A stretch of DNA of 64,000 nucleotides from Bacteroides faecium (GTDB lineage Bacteria > Bacteroidota > Bacteroidia > Bacteroidales > Bacteroidaceae): assembly GCF_012113595.1 (NCBI RefSeq), contig NZ_CP050831.1:3100001-3164000 (forward strand). The letters are read 5' to 3'. The notes beneath the pieces were generated by a model, which saw nothing but the letters and a program-made list of their open reading frames with translations, did no database searches and was not told where the DNA came from. Made by a program: the position numbers and the translations under genes. Of the stretch, positions 34,791 through 45,014 are shown one piece after another. How positions within the stretch are numbered: the first letter of the stretch is position 1; every line of letters starts with the position of its first letter.

Positions 34791-35325
34791 TACTTGTTAT
34801 GATTATGTCCATGCGTACATCGTATGAATCCGCAGGAACTTTTTCTACTAATTGAAACGGAAAACAAATGCCTGCTTTATAGGCTGACGGAATACGTGGT
34901 AGAAGGCGGTCATAATATCCCTTTCCCCGTCCCAACCGGTTACCTTTGGCATCAAAAGCAACTCCGGGAACGGCAATAAATTCTATAGCCGCATAGTCTG
35001 TGAATACTTCTCCGGTAGGTTCTTCTATTCCATAACTGCCGGTTGCCATGTCTTCGGGACTACTATATATACGTAATTCCAACTCATCGCCTACGACTAC
35101 CGGAAGCAGAATCCGCTTTTTATTACTCCATTTCCGGATAAACGCGTGCGTGTCTACTTCGTCTTTCAGCGAATGATAGAGCAATATAGTATTTGCCGCC
35201 CTGAAAGCCGGGTGGGCTTCGAGGGCGGCAAGTACTTTAGCTGATTGCAACTTCCGCATATCTGAATCCTTGTGACGGGTCTTCAGTGATGCTATATACT
35301 TGCGCAGTTCTTTTTTTCTTTCCAT
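34735..35325 (-). CDS. 5-formyltetrahydrofolate cyclo-ligase
   Basis: Converts 5-formyl-THF to 5,10-methenyl-THF with ATP; cytoplasmic folate salvage. 196 aa. N-terminal KKELRKYIASLK is typical of the family, and the ATP/substrate motif GRGKGYYDRLLPR is present (about 130-142). The start lies 89 nt inside the end of the S41 protease gene, and the end overlaps the PHP gene by 56 nt. A later ATG (35259) would still overlap by 23 nt but would lose the conserved N-terminus. Confidence 0.92.
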   Translation of the reverse strand: MERKKELRKYIASLKTRHKDSDMRKLQSAKVLAALEAHPAFRAANTILLYHSLKDEVDTHAFIRKWSNKKRILLPVVVGDELELRIYSSPEDMATGSYGIEEPTGEVFTDYAAIEFIAVPGVAFDAKGNRLGRGKGYYDRLLPRIPSAYKAGICFPFQLVEKVPADSYDVRMDIIITSNEDELSHPYHPLPSCDRE

Positions 35326-36988
35326 CTTTCTTGTCCTTTGTCACTTCTTCCTCTTCCACTGCTACCGGAGCTTTCGGGAAGGCTTCTCCTTTTTCGAGTA
35401 TCTCGATGCCTTTATTGACAGTGGCATCTGTCTTGTTAAAGTATTGGAGATAGGCTTCCAACCCTAGCATATTGTAGATGATGTTGCCATAGATATTCTT
35501 TTCCAGCAGCTTGTAGGATTTTTGGATGAGAATATTTCTTCTTTTTACTCCTTTATTGTCGGCAAAACGGACAAACTGTTCTACCAATCCTTGGTGGCGG
35601 AGATAGTTCAGCAAGTCCTCTTCAGTTTCGTACTGACTGAGTTTTTTCCGGTTATTATCCGTATATTGGAATGTAAACTGGATAGTCAGTCCGCGGTTGA
35701 TAACCGTAGAAAGATAGGAAGTGACTCCTGTCGTATCTTGTGGCACGAATATATCGGGCATGATACCGCCACCACCATACACAGTACGTCCCAGGCTCGT
35801 GTTATAGCGTTCTTTCTCATTTTGCTTGATGCTGTCGCGAGAGAAGAACTCACCATGTTCGTAGCGGTTGTATAAGTCGAGTTCGTAGTTACGGTCTTTA
35901 CCACTTTCGTAAGGACGTTGGATACAGCGTCCGGATGGAGTGTAGTAGCGGGCAATCGTCAGGCGGATAGCCGAACCGTCGCTGAAGTCGATAGGCTGTT
36001 GAACCAGTCCCTTACCAAAGGAACGGCGTCCTACTACTGTACCCCGGTCGTTGTCCTGTATAGCTCCGGTGAAGATTTCACTGGCCGAAGCAGAACCTTC
36101 GTCGATTAATACAACGAGCGGCATCTTCTGACAGCTACCTGTACCATTGGCAAATTCTTCTGCACGCGGATATTTACGGCCCTGAGTATATACAATCAGT
36201 TTACCTTCGGGCAGGAACTCATTAACCATACGGATAGCGGCTTCCATATATCCACCGGTATTACCGCGCAGGTCGATAATCAGCCCTTTACATTTCTTAT
36301 GGTTGAGTTGAGCCAATGCGTTGAGCAGTTCTACATGAGTAGTACGGCCGAATTTGCTGACTTTTACGTAGCCGATGTCGTCATTTACCATATAAGCGGC
36401 ATCAACCGTATTTTGAGGAATATCTCCACGGGTGATGCTAAAGTTCAATAGCTCTTTCTCTCCCATGCGTTTGACTCCTAGCTTCACTTGGGAACCTTTA
36501 GGCCCTTTAAGAGTACGCATCGCTCGTTCGTTAGTCACTTTTTTACCGACAAAGAGACTGTCGTCTACGGTGACGATACGATCGCCCGCCATCAACCCCA
36601 CTTTTTCGGAAGGACCGCCCTGGATGACTGCATTCACATGGATGGTGTCATTCTGTATGGTGAATTGAATTCCGATTCCGCTAAAGCTGCCTTCCAGTTC
36701 AGAGTTGACTTCTTCAAGATTCTGAGCCGGGATGTAAGTTGAATGCGGATCGAGTTCGGCCAAAATCTGTGGCATCGCTTTTTCTACAAGATCGGTCATG
36801 TTAACAGTGTCTACATACTGGTCGTCTACAATCCGCAGCAATGCGTTCAGCTTGTTGGAAGAGCCGTTGATGATACCCAGGCGGTTGCCGGCGAAATGCT
36901 TGGCATAAAATGTGCCGATAAGAATCCCGAGAACCACGCTGACTGCTATGATGACAGGTGTGAAACGTGAAGAGTTTTTTGTACTCAT
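35237..36988 (-). CDS. S41-family C-terminal processing peptidase
   Basis: Periplasmic serine protease of the CtpA/Prc type (583 aa). N-terminal membrane anchor (about 10-30, PVIIAVSVVLGILIGTFYA), PDZ domain (about 95-185, GIGIQFTIQN..GGPSEKVGLMAGDRI) and a catalytic domain with Ser in GSASASEIF (298-305) and Lys in FGKG (K326), the Ser/Lys dyad. A C-terminal region ends in a lysine-rich linker and TEDPSQGFRYAEVAIS; its last 89 nt also encode the start of the next gene. It follows the dCMP deaminase gene by 30 nt. Confidence 0.95.
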   Translation of the reverse strand: MSTKNSSRFTPVIIAVSVVLGILIGTFYAKHFAGNRLGIINGSSNKLNALLRIVDDQYVDTVNMTDLVEKAMPQILAELDPHSTYIPAQNLEEVNSELEGSFSGIGIQFTIQNDTIHVNAVIQGGPSEKVGLMAGDRIVTVDDSLFVGKKVTNERAMRTLKGPKGSQVKLGVKRMGEKELLNFSITRGDIPQNTVDAAYMVNDDIGYVKVSKFGRTTHVELLNALAQLNHKKCKGLIIDLRGNTGGYMEAAIRMVNEFLPEGKLIVYTQGRKYPRAEEFANGTGSCQKMPLVVLIDEGSASASEIFTGAIQDNDRGTVVGRRSFGKGLVQQPIDFSDGSAIRLTIARYYTPSGRCIQRPYESGKDRNYELDLYNRYEHGEFFSRDSIKQNEKERYNTSLGRTVYGGGGIMPDIFVPQDTTGVTSYLSTVINRGLTIQFTFQYTDNNRKKLSQYETEEDLLNYLRHQGLVEQFVRFADNKGVKRRNILIQKSYKLLEKNIYGNIIYNMLGLEAYLQYFNKTDATVNKGIEILEKGEAFPKAPVAVEEEEVTKDKKDGKKKRTAQVYSITEDPSQGFRYAEVAIS

Positions 36989-37018
36989 GTCTATTCCTTT
37001 TTTAAAACGTTCGTCTTA

Positions 37019-37468
37019 TTATTTGTTCGAAGCAGAATTTTCATCCGGTTCTGTGTAGATGACCTCAATTCCTGCCCGTTTTAATAACTCTATTCCATCT
37101 TCCAGGCGATAATGCTCGGAGTAAACTACCCGTTTGATTCCTGCCTGTATGATTAACTTTGCACATTCAATGCAGGGTGAAGCTGTGACATACATCGTGG
37201 CTCCGTCGCTACTGTTGTTCGAACGTGCTATTTTAGTAATGGCGTTTGCTTCCGCATGCAAAACGTATGGCTTTGTCAAGTTGTTTTCATCTTCGCATAC
37301 ATTCTCGAAACCGGAAGGCGTTCCGTTATACCCGTCGGAGATAATCATTTTATCCTTAACGATTAAAGCTCCTACTTTACGGCGCTCGCAATAGGAGTTT
37401 TCAGCCCAAATGCTAGCCATACGTATATAACGTTTGTCAAGTTCTAATTGTTTTTTTTCTGAGTCCAT
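37019..37468 (-). CDS. dCMP deaminase family protein
   Basis: Zinc-dependent cytidine/deoxycytidylate deaminase (149 aa) that would supply dUMP for thymidylate synthesis. Zinc site: HAE (H71, catalytic E73) and PCIEC (C99, C102). The short N-terminal region and KVGALIV..DGYNGTPSGF match ComEB-like dCMP deaminases. Same-strand neighbours are the S41 protease downstream and a DUF4847 lipoprotein 13 nt upstream. Confidence 0.93.
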   Translation of the reverse strand: MDSEKKQLELDKRYIRMASIWAENSYCERRKVGALIVKDKMIISDGYNGTPSGFENVCEDENNLTKPYVLHAEANAITKIARSNNSSDGATMYVTASPCIECAKLIIQAGIKRVVYSEHYRLEDGIELLKRAGIEVIYTEPDENSASNK

Positions 37469-37481
37469 GTTGTTTGGCTGA

Positions 37482-37988
37482 TTAATTATTTACTACACGG
37501 AAAACCATACGGAAAGTTTGTTGACCTCCTTTGTATATTAAATATAGGTTGCCGTTGGTATCTCCCTCGTAAGATGTGGCAGTCTTAAGTCCTTCCATAA
37601 AGTTTTTGGCAAGGACGTCTCCACCGTCATTTCCGGAAACACTAGCACTAAAACTGTTATCTTTGCCATTTGCACTCCAGCTTCCCTCAAGGGCAAAGGA
37701 TTTAACTATAGTTCCTCTTATCTTTCCATTGATTATATCTCCGTCAGCTATACCGTCAAATACAATATTGTAGCTACCGCTTTTTTCGAGTTCTTCATAA
37801 CTTTTGGTTCTTGCCGTGTTGTCGGTTCCCCAAAAGTTGAACATTTCGTGACCACCATCCACTGTGATATAGTTCAATTTCCACGTCTTTCCTGTAAAGA
37901 TGGCGGCTACATCATCTGTATCGTTGCATCCTGCCAATAAAGGAAGCAATAGGAATAAACCTACTATTTGAAATATATTCTTCTTCAT
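37482..37988 (-). CDS. Small lipoprotein, DUF4847-like
   Basis: 168-aa lipoprotein with signal and lipobox LLAGC (Cys20). A lipocalin- or META-like beta-rich body follows, starting at the GKTWKLNYITVDGG segment; the resemblance to DUF4847 is from memory. No catalytic motif is recognised. It follows the M3 peptidase gene by 23 nt on the same strand and precedes the dCMP deaminase gene, so it is probably co-transcribed. Function unknown. Confidence 0.7.
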   Translation of the reverse strand: MKKNIFQIVGLFLLLPLLAGCNDTDDVAAIFTGKTWKLNYITVDGGHEMFNFWGTDNTARTKSYEELEKSGSYNIVFDGIADGDIINGKIRGTIVKSFALEGSWSANGKDNSFSASVSGNDGGDVLAKNFMEGLKTATSYEGDTNGNLYLIYKGGQQTFRMVFRVVNN

Positions 37989-38011
37989 ATCTAATATTTA
38001 ATACTTGATAC

Positions 38012-40111
38012 TTATTTCTTAATTCCGTTTCTGATTAATAAGGCGTCAATAGTCGGTTCCTGCCCGCGGAAGCGTTTATAGAGCGTCATAGGATGCTCCG
38101 TACCCCCTTTCGACAGGATATTCTTGCGGAACGAGTCAGCAACTTCCTGATTGAATATTTTTTTCTGCTTAAATAGTGAAAAAGCATCAGCATCCAGTAC
38201 TTCCGCCCATTTGTAGCTGTAATATCCTGCGGCATATCCACCTGCAAAGATATGCGAGAATTGAGTGCTCATACAAGCTTCTTGTACTATCGGCAGTATT
38301 TGCGTCTTTTTCCATGCTTCCTGTTCATAGGCTTTCACATCTCCCTCGAAAGGAACATTGCGCGTGTACCACGCCATATCAAGCAGCCCGAAACTTAACT
38401 GTCTCAGACAAGCATATGCAATATTGAAGTTCGAAGCGTCTACTAAGCGTTTGATTAATTCATCCGGCAAGATTTCTCCAGTCTGATAATGACGGGCGAA
38501 AGTATTCAGAAAGTCCTTCTCTATGGCGAAATTCTCCATAATCTGTGAAGGAAGTTCTACAAAGTCCCAATATACATTTGTACCGCTTAGACTCTTATAG
38601 GTAGAGTTGGCAAACATGCCATGCAGACTGTGCCCGAATTCATGCAGGAATGTTTCTACTTCATTGAATGTCAATAGGGCAGGTTTGTTTTCGGTCGGCT
38701 TGGTGAAGTTCATCACCACAGATACATGCGGACGACTGTTCTCACCCGTTTGTTGATCTATCCATTGATCTTTGTAACTTGTCATCCAGGCACCCGAACG
38801 TTTTCCGAGACGCGGGTGGAAGTCGGTATATAAAACAGCCAGGAACTTTCCATCCTTATCGAACACTTCGAATGCTTCGACGTCTTTATGATAAACTGGA
38901 ATCTCCGTATTCTTTCGGAATGTGATTCCATATAGCTTTTCCGCCAGTCCGAATACCCCTTTCTTTACCTGTTCGAGTTCGAAGTAGGGGCGAAGCATTT
39001 CTTCGTTGATATTGAATTTCTTATCTTTCAGCTTGTTTGAATAATAACTCCAGTCCCAAGGCATTACAACAAAGTCATCCCCTTGTTCTTGGCGAGCTAG
39101 TTCCTGCACTTCTTTGTATTCTTGCTGTGCGGTGGGAGTATATGCTTCCAGAAGTTGGTTGAGAAGTTTATATACAGATTCACTGTTCTCAGCCATTCTT
39201 TTCACGAGCATATATTCCGCATAATCTTTGTATCCCAGCAGTTGGGCTATCTTCATGCGTGTATTGGCTATTTTCTTCACGATTTCGATATTGTTGAATT
39301 CGTTATCGTGTGTACATTTGGTATTATACGCCATATACAGTCTCTGACGTAAATCGCGGTTATCCGCATACGTCATAAAAGGGACATAGCTTGGTGCATG
39401 AAGTGTGAACGCCCATCCTTCCTTATCTTCGCTTTTCGCTGTTTCGGCAGCGGCTTCTACGATGATGTCCGGCAATCCGGCAAGACTTTCCTTTTTCGTC
39501 AGCAACATCTGATAACGATTGGTTTCTTTCAGGTTGTTCTCGCTGAAGTCAAGTGTCAGTTTACTCAATTCGTTAGTCAACCGGCGGTATTCTTCGCGTG
39601 CTTCACCTTCCAGATTGGCACCGTGGCGAACGAAACTGTTATATGCATTTTCCAGTAGCTTACTTTGCTCCTGTGTAAGTTGTAAGCTTTCTTTTTGGTT
39701 ATATACCTCTTTCACGCGTGCGAAAAGTTTTTCGTTCAGCGTGATATTGTTGCTGTGCTCACTGAGCAGTGGCATGATTTTCTGAGCCAGTTCCTGCAGG
39801 TCGTCATTCGTTTCTGCACTAAGCATATTGCCGAAAACGGCTACTACTCTGTCCAATAAGTCTCCCGATGCTTCGAAAGTCTCTATTGTATTACTGAAAG
39901 TCGCTTTTTCCGGATTCTGTATGATAGCATCTATTTCTGCATTCTGCTGCTTGATTCCTTCAAGGATGGCAGGTTCATAGTGTTCGGTTTTTATCCGGTC
40001 AAAAGGCACGGTTTCGTGCGGTGTCTGATATTGCCCGAAGAACGGATTCTGGGCATTTGTTATATTGTTCATGGTGCAAACAAGTATCAATATTATTAAT
40101 AATCTCTCCAT
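38012..40111 (-). CDS. dcp: M3-family metallopeptidase (peptidyl-dipeptidase Dcp type)
   Basis: Zinc oligopeptidase that removes C-terminal dipeptides from short peptides. 699 aa, normal for Dcp. The N-terminus (MERLLIILILVCTMNNITNA) looks like a signal peptide, suggesting a periplasmic location. Zinc motif HEFGH at 490-494 followed by SLHGMF, and a C-terminal FAGGYAAGYYSYKWAEVLDADAF typical of the family. It starts a run of leftward genes ending with the PHP phosphatase. Confidence 0.94.
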   Translation of the reverse strand: MERLLIILILVCTMNNITNAQNPFFGQYQTPHETVPFDRIKTEHYEPAILEGIKQQNAEIDAIIQNPEKATFSNTIETFEASGDLLDRVVAVFGNMLSAETNDDLQELAQKIMPLLSEHSNNITLNEKLFARVKEVYNQKESLQLTQEQSKLLENAYNSFVRHGANLEGEAREEYRRLTNELSKLTLDFSENNLKETNRYQMLLTKKESLAGLPDIIVEAAAETAKSEDKEGWAFTLHAPSYVPFMTYADNRDLRQRLYMAYNTKCTHDNEFNNIEIVKKIANTRMKIAQLLGYKDYAEYMLVKRMAENSESVYKLLNQLLEAYTPTAQQEYKEVQELARQEQGDDFVVMPWDWSYYSNKLKDKKFNINEEMLRPYFELEQVKKGVFGLAEKLYGITFRKNTEIPVYHKDVEAFEVFDKDGKFLAVLYTDFHPRLGKRSGAWMTSYKDQWIDQQTGENSRPHVSVVMNFTKPTENKPALLTFNEVETFLHEFGHSLHGMFANSTYKSLSGTNVYWDFVELPSQIMENFAIEKDFLNTFARHYQTGEILPDELIKRLVDASNFNIAYACLRQLSFGLLDMAWYTRNVPFEGDVKAYEQEAWKKTQILPIVQEACMSTQFSHIFAGGYAAGYYSYKWAEVLDADAFSLFKQKKIFNQEVADSFRKNILSKGGTEHPMTLYKRFRGQEPTIDALLIRNGIKK

Positions 40112-40191
40112 AGGAACGCAAATCTACTAAAATTGTGGCTGATTCAACGGATAACCGCTTGCTTTTTAACAATATATAAAATGAATACAAA

Positions 40192-40222
40192 AAAAACCGC
40201 CACGGTTGCCCGCAGCGGTTTC
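40192..40222 (-). terminator. Terminator of the GAPDH gene
   Basis: AAACCGC and GCGGTTT form the stem, with CACGG/GGGC-rich loop pairing, followed on the minus strand by a run of eight T. Confidence 0.85.
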
Positions 40223-40241
40223 ATCTATGTTAATCGTCTAA

Positions 40242-41339
<1,098 letters not shown>

Positions 41340-41394
41340 TTACAAAAATGTTTTTATATTCGCATATTAAATTCACATTAAATATTGAAAAAAG

Positions 41395-41841
41395 ATGGGA
41401 AAGAGCACATTTTTACAGGACTTTAAGGCGTTTGCGATGAAAGGCAACGTCATAGACATGGCTGTCGGTGTAGTTATTGGTGGTGCGTTTGGAAAAATCG
41501 TATCATCATTGGTTGCCAATGTAATCATGCCCCCAATCGGCTTACTGGTTGGCGGCGTGAACTTTACGGATTTGAAATGGGTAATGAAAGCGGCTGAGGT
41601 AGGAGCCGACGGTAAAGAGATTGCCCCTGCGGTATCTTTGGATTACGGTCAGTTCTTGCAGGCTACCTTTGATTTTCTGATTATTGCCTTCGCTATATTC
41701 TTATTTATACGTTTGCTGACTAAGCTGACAACGAAGAAAAAAGAAGAAGCCGCAGCGGCGCCGCCTGCTCCACCGGTACCGACGAAAGAGGAAGTATTGC
41801 TGACGGAGATTCGCGATTTGCTGAAAGAAAAGAAGATTTGA
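41395..41841 (+). CDS. mscL: Large-conductance mechanosensitive channel
   Basis: Inner-membrane pentameric channel that opens at high membrane tension to protect from hypo-osmotic shock. 148 aa. N-terminal amphipathic [30 protein letters not shown]1 with the small-residue gate ([27 protein letters not shown]), a periplasmic loop, TM2 ([17 protein letters not shown]) and a C-terminal cytoplasmic helix after a Pro-rich linker (APPAPPVP). Divergent from gapA and closed by a strong terminator. Confidence 0.97.
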   Translation: MGKSTFLQDFKAFAMKGNVIDMAVGVVIGGAFGKIVSSLVANVIMPPIGLLVGGVNFTDLKWVMKAAEVGADGKEIAPAVSLDYGQFLQATFDFLIIAFAIFLFIRLLTKLTTKKKEEAAAAPPAPPVPTKEEVLLTEIRDLLKEKKI

Positions 41842-41851
41842 ACTAATTAAA

Positions 41852-41898
41852 ATAAGGAGATTCCAAGTGTTATCTTGTGAATCTCCTTTATTTTTTTC
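41852..41898 (+). terminator. Terminator of mscL
   Basis: AAGGAGATTC pairs with GAATCTCCTT around a 15-nt loop, followed by TATTTTTTTC. Confidence 0.85.
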
Positions 41899-41914
41899 TT
41901 CATTATTATATAGA

Positions 41915-41937
41915 TTGCGTACTTTTTTCTACTTTTG
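41915..41937 (+). promoter_or_regulatory. Primary-sigma promoter of guaA
   Basis: TACTTTTG (41930-41937) fits TAnnTTTG, with TTG at 41915 in the -33 area. It predicts a start about 27 nt before ATG 41971 and excludes the upstream in-frame ATG at 41935. Confidence 0.55.
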
Positions 41938-41970
41938 CAGACCATTTTATTCAAAAAACCAACCATTAAT

Positions 41971-43494
41971 ATGCAGGAAAAAATAATAATTCTTGATTTT
42001 GGTTCGCAGACTACACAGCTTATTGGACGTCGTGTCCGCGAGTTGGACACGTATTGCGAAATAGTTCCTTACAACAAATTTCCTAAAGAAGATACAACAA
42101 TTAAGGGGGTAATCCTCTCCGGAAGCCCTTTTTCGGTTTATGACGAAAATGCTTTTAAGGTCGATTTGAGCGAGATTCGCGGTAAATATCCTATTTTGGG
42201 AATTTGCTATGGCGCACAGTTTATGTCGTACACCAATGGCGGAAAAGTAGAACCGGCTGGCACACGTGAATACGGACGTGCTCATCTGGCTTCTTTCTGC
42301 AAGGATAATGTGTTGCTCAAGGGAGTTCGTGACGGTTCGCAAGTATGGATGAGCCACGGTGATACGATTACCGCTATCCCTGATAATTTCAAGAAAATCG
42401 CTTCGACGGATAAAGTAGAGATTGCTGCTTATCAGATAGAAGGTGAAAACGTGTGGGGCGTACAGTTTCATCCGGAAGTATTTCATAGTGAAGACGGCAC
42501 ACAGATATTGAAGAACTTTGTAGTAGATGTTTGCGGTTGCAAGCAGGATTGGTCGCCGGCTTCTTTTATCGAAAGCACTGTTGCTGAATTGAAAGCTCAG
42601 TTGGGTGATGATAAAGTAGTTCTTGGCTTGAGTGGTGGTGTCGATTCTTCCGTTGCTGCCGTGTTGTTGAACAAGGCTATCGGCAAAAATCTGACTTGTA
42701 TCTTTGTAGATCATGGTATGCTGCGTAAGAACGAGTTTAAGAATGTGATGGTTGATTACGAATGTCTCGGTCTGAACGTAATTGGCGTAGATGCAAGCGA
42801 AAAGTTCTTCTCTGAATTGGCTGGCGTTGAGGAACCGGAACATAAACGTAAGATTATAGGTAAGGGCTTTATTGATGTGTTCGATGTGGAAGCTCACAAG
42901 ATAAAAGATGTGAAATGGCTGGCTCAGGGTACTATCTATCCGGATTGCATCGAATCATTGTCTATCACAGGTACGGTGATTAAGAGTCACCACAATGTAG
43001 GCGGTCTTCCCGAAAAAATGAACCTGAAATTGTGTGAACCGCTTCGGTTGTTGTTCAAGGATGAAGTTCGCCGTGTAGGTCGCGAATTAGGTATGCCTGA
43101 ACATTTGATTACCCGCCATCCGTTCCCTGGACCGGGCTTGGCTGTGCGTATCTTGGGAGATATTACTCCGGAAAAAGTGCGTATCCTGCAAGATGCCGAT
43201 GATATATTCATCCAGGGATTGCGTGACTGGGGATTGTATGATAAGGTTTGGCAGGCAGGAGTTATCTTATTGCCGGTACAATCTGTCGGTGTGATGGGGG
43301 ATGAGCGTACATACGAAAGAGCGGTTGCCTTGCGTGCCGTAACATCTACAGATGCCATGACTGCCGACTGGGCACATCTGCCCTATGAATTTATGGGCAA
43401 AGTTTCGAATGATATTATTAATAAGGTGAAGGGTGTGAACCGCGTAACTTATGACATCAGTTCCAAACCACCTGCAACCATAGAGTGGGAATAG
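41971..43494 (+). CDS. guaA: GMP synthase (glutamine-hydrolysing)
   Basis: Converts XMP to GMP using glutamine and ATP. 507 aa from ATG 41971 ([25 protein letters not shown]), the conserved start. Class I amidotransferase domain (about 1-190) with nucleophile Cys79 in GICYGAQ and the His/Glu in [14 protein letters not shown]-pyrophosphatase domain with P-loop LSGGVDSS; C-terminal dimerisation domain ending KPPATIEWE. Single gene with its own promoter and terminator. Confidence 0.98.
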   Translation: MQEKIIILDFGSQTTQLIGRRVRELDTYCEIVPYNKFPKEDTTIKGVILSGSPFSVYDENAFKVDLSEIRGKYPILGICYGAQFMSYTNGGKVEPAGTREYGRAHLASFCKDNVLLKGVRDGSQVWMSHGDTITAIPDNFKKIASTDKVEIAAYQIEGENVWGVQFHPEVFHSEDGTQILKNFVVDVCGCKQDWSPASFIESTVAELKAQLGDDKVVLGLSGGVDSSVAAVLLNKAIGKNLTCIFVDHGMLRKNEFKNVMVDYECLGLNVIGVDASEKFFSELAGVEEPEHKRKIIGKGFIDVFDVEAHKIKDVKWLAQGTIYPDCIESLSITGTVIKSHHNVGGLPEKMNLKLCEPLRLLFKDEVRRVGRELGMPEHLITRHPFPGPGLAVRILGDITPEKVRILQDADDIFIQGLRDWGLYDKVWQAGVILLPVQSVGVMGDERTYERAVALRAVTSTDAMTADWAHLPYEFMGKVSNDIINKVKGVNRVTYDISSKPPATIEWE

Positions 43495-43523
43495 AATTCA
43501 GATTCTAAAGGTATATTTTTAGA

Positions 43524-43566
43524 AGAGGGGTGACATTATTAAAATTTTGTCATTCCCTCTTTTTTG
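43524..43566 (+). terminator. Terminator of guaA
   Basis: AGAGGG and TGACA pair with TGTCA and CCCTCT, followed by a T-run (TTTTTTG). Confidence 0.85.
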
Positions 43567-45014
43567 TATTGCATATCGTTCTTCATTTGTCCAAACAGCT
43601 GCCCTCTTATATTTATCATCTTTCATCTGTCTTCAATTGAGATTTAGTTGTATCCGCATTTTATTTGACCTGAAAAAATGGCTAATCTGAAAAAATGCAT
43701 ATTTCTTTTCTTCTGCTTCTTGTTATTCCGATATATATTGAGAGTGGAAGCAAAAATAGCCTGTATTTTCGATAAGTAAAGTGTGTGGTGATACGAATAA
43801 TATCCTACTTTAATCTTTTTGTCTGCTTTAGGATTTGTTTTCAAGAAAATAAATCCTATATTCCCTCTATTTGATATGAAATAGATAATACTTGTTTAAA
43901 CAAAAAAGTAATCAATCTGACTGAATAATCAGTTCTCGAAGTCTGATTTTGAGCTTCTTTAGAAGGAGCAAATCGTTTCTCGGTGAGAAACCAAATGTTC
44001 CACACCGAGAAACGATTGGTTTCACTACGGGAAACACTTCGGATAGTGACGCTATTTGATGCATATTTCAAGAGAATAAATACAGAATCACCCTTTAATT
44101 TGTATATTATTGCAATAATTTATGCACTTGTTTTTCTATTTCGGACTTTTTCTTTCCAGTAAATTCTACCATAATCTTAAAAATAGAACATTTGTCTATG
44201 AAATAATTTTGAAATATCAGAAGAGAGCCAACGTACAAAATAGAATCGAACTTTTGGTGTGGCTATCTTGAATGCTAATGGAAACTTTTTGGGTATCTCA
44301 AAATTACCTTTCTTGCGAAGCTGATGTTGAATGGTTCTGATAAATCTGATATAAAAACTCTTATTTACATAAGTTTCAAAAGAAACAAAATCCACAGGAA
44401 AATTATTGTTATTCAGCTTATAAAGAAAGAGATACAGAGGAATAGCTAGATAAAATTAATAAGGTATAAGCTAAAATGCGATATGAAACAAATCATTAGA
44501 AAATACTGTATAATTAATGAAGTCCTTATGGTACTTAGTATTTCGCTCTTTTTCACCAATACTCACCTAATTATACTGTTTTGTGTGGCAAATATATGAA
44601 TAAAATTTTAAAATGCAACCTAATTACTTCTTTTTTTTATTATCGCTTCTACTTATATCTGTATTTTTTAATTAAATGTGTTGGATATAATTAAATATGA
44701 TATTTCATTTATTATACCCAACCTTTTATTTTAGATTTCCGTCTTCTTCTTTCTTATTATAAGTGATTGCTTATCAGTAATGTATCGTTTTTTTTGTCTA
44801 ATTACTAACTAAGTCCCATAAGAACTCATGCTTTTGTTGACTATTGTTTTTTATCAACAAAACGGCATAGACTAGCACAGGGAACGAAAAACTGATATAT
44901 AAACTTAAAATTAGAAAGCCTATGGATTAAAAACAGTCAGAGAAAATTTCCTGTTCCATATAAGCGTAAGGAACAAAATGAATTACCTAATTAACCACTA
45001 ATCTTTTAAAATTT
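43567..45014. other. AT-rich 1.4-kb intergenic region before the L3 operon
   Basis: No convincing gene. Short frames at 43644-43844 and 44177-44395 (minus strand) lack recognisable domains and upstream signals. It holds a short 22-bp GAAAC palindrome array (43974-44050) and a hairpin TTTGTTGA/TCAACAAA (44833-44861). Neither the GTRGGG-GTATTTA motif nor a clear TAnnTTTG element was found close to the SusC start. A long untranslated leader for L3 or a small RNA is possible but not shown. Confidence 0.5.
43974..44050. repeat. Short array of 22-bp GAAAC/GTTTC palindromes
   Basis: Three units start at 43985, 44007 and 44029, exactly 22 nt apart, each with GAAAC followed by a GTTTC- or GTTCC-like half in the first two; a GTTTCTCGGTGAGAAAC palindrome precedes them. 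Motif and period match the larger array at 3434-3609. Confidence 0.65.

Noticed and set aside
35522..35875. Plus-strand open frames antisense to the S41 protease
   Set aside because: Shadow frames of a strongly conserved gene.
41947..42897. A 316-codon open frame on the minus strand
   Set aside because: It is antisense to guaA, which is certain; the translation is Cys/His/Phe-rich noise.
44177..44395. A 72-codon minus-strand gene in the long intergenic region
   Set aside because: No domain, promoter or ribosome site; AT-rich low-complexity translation.
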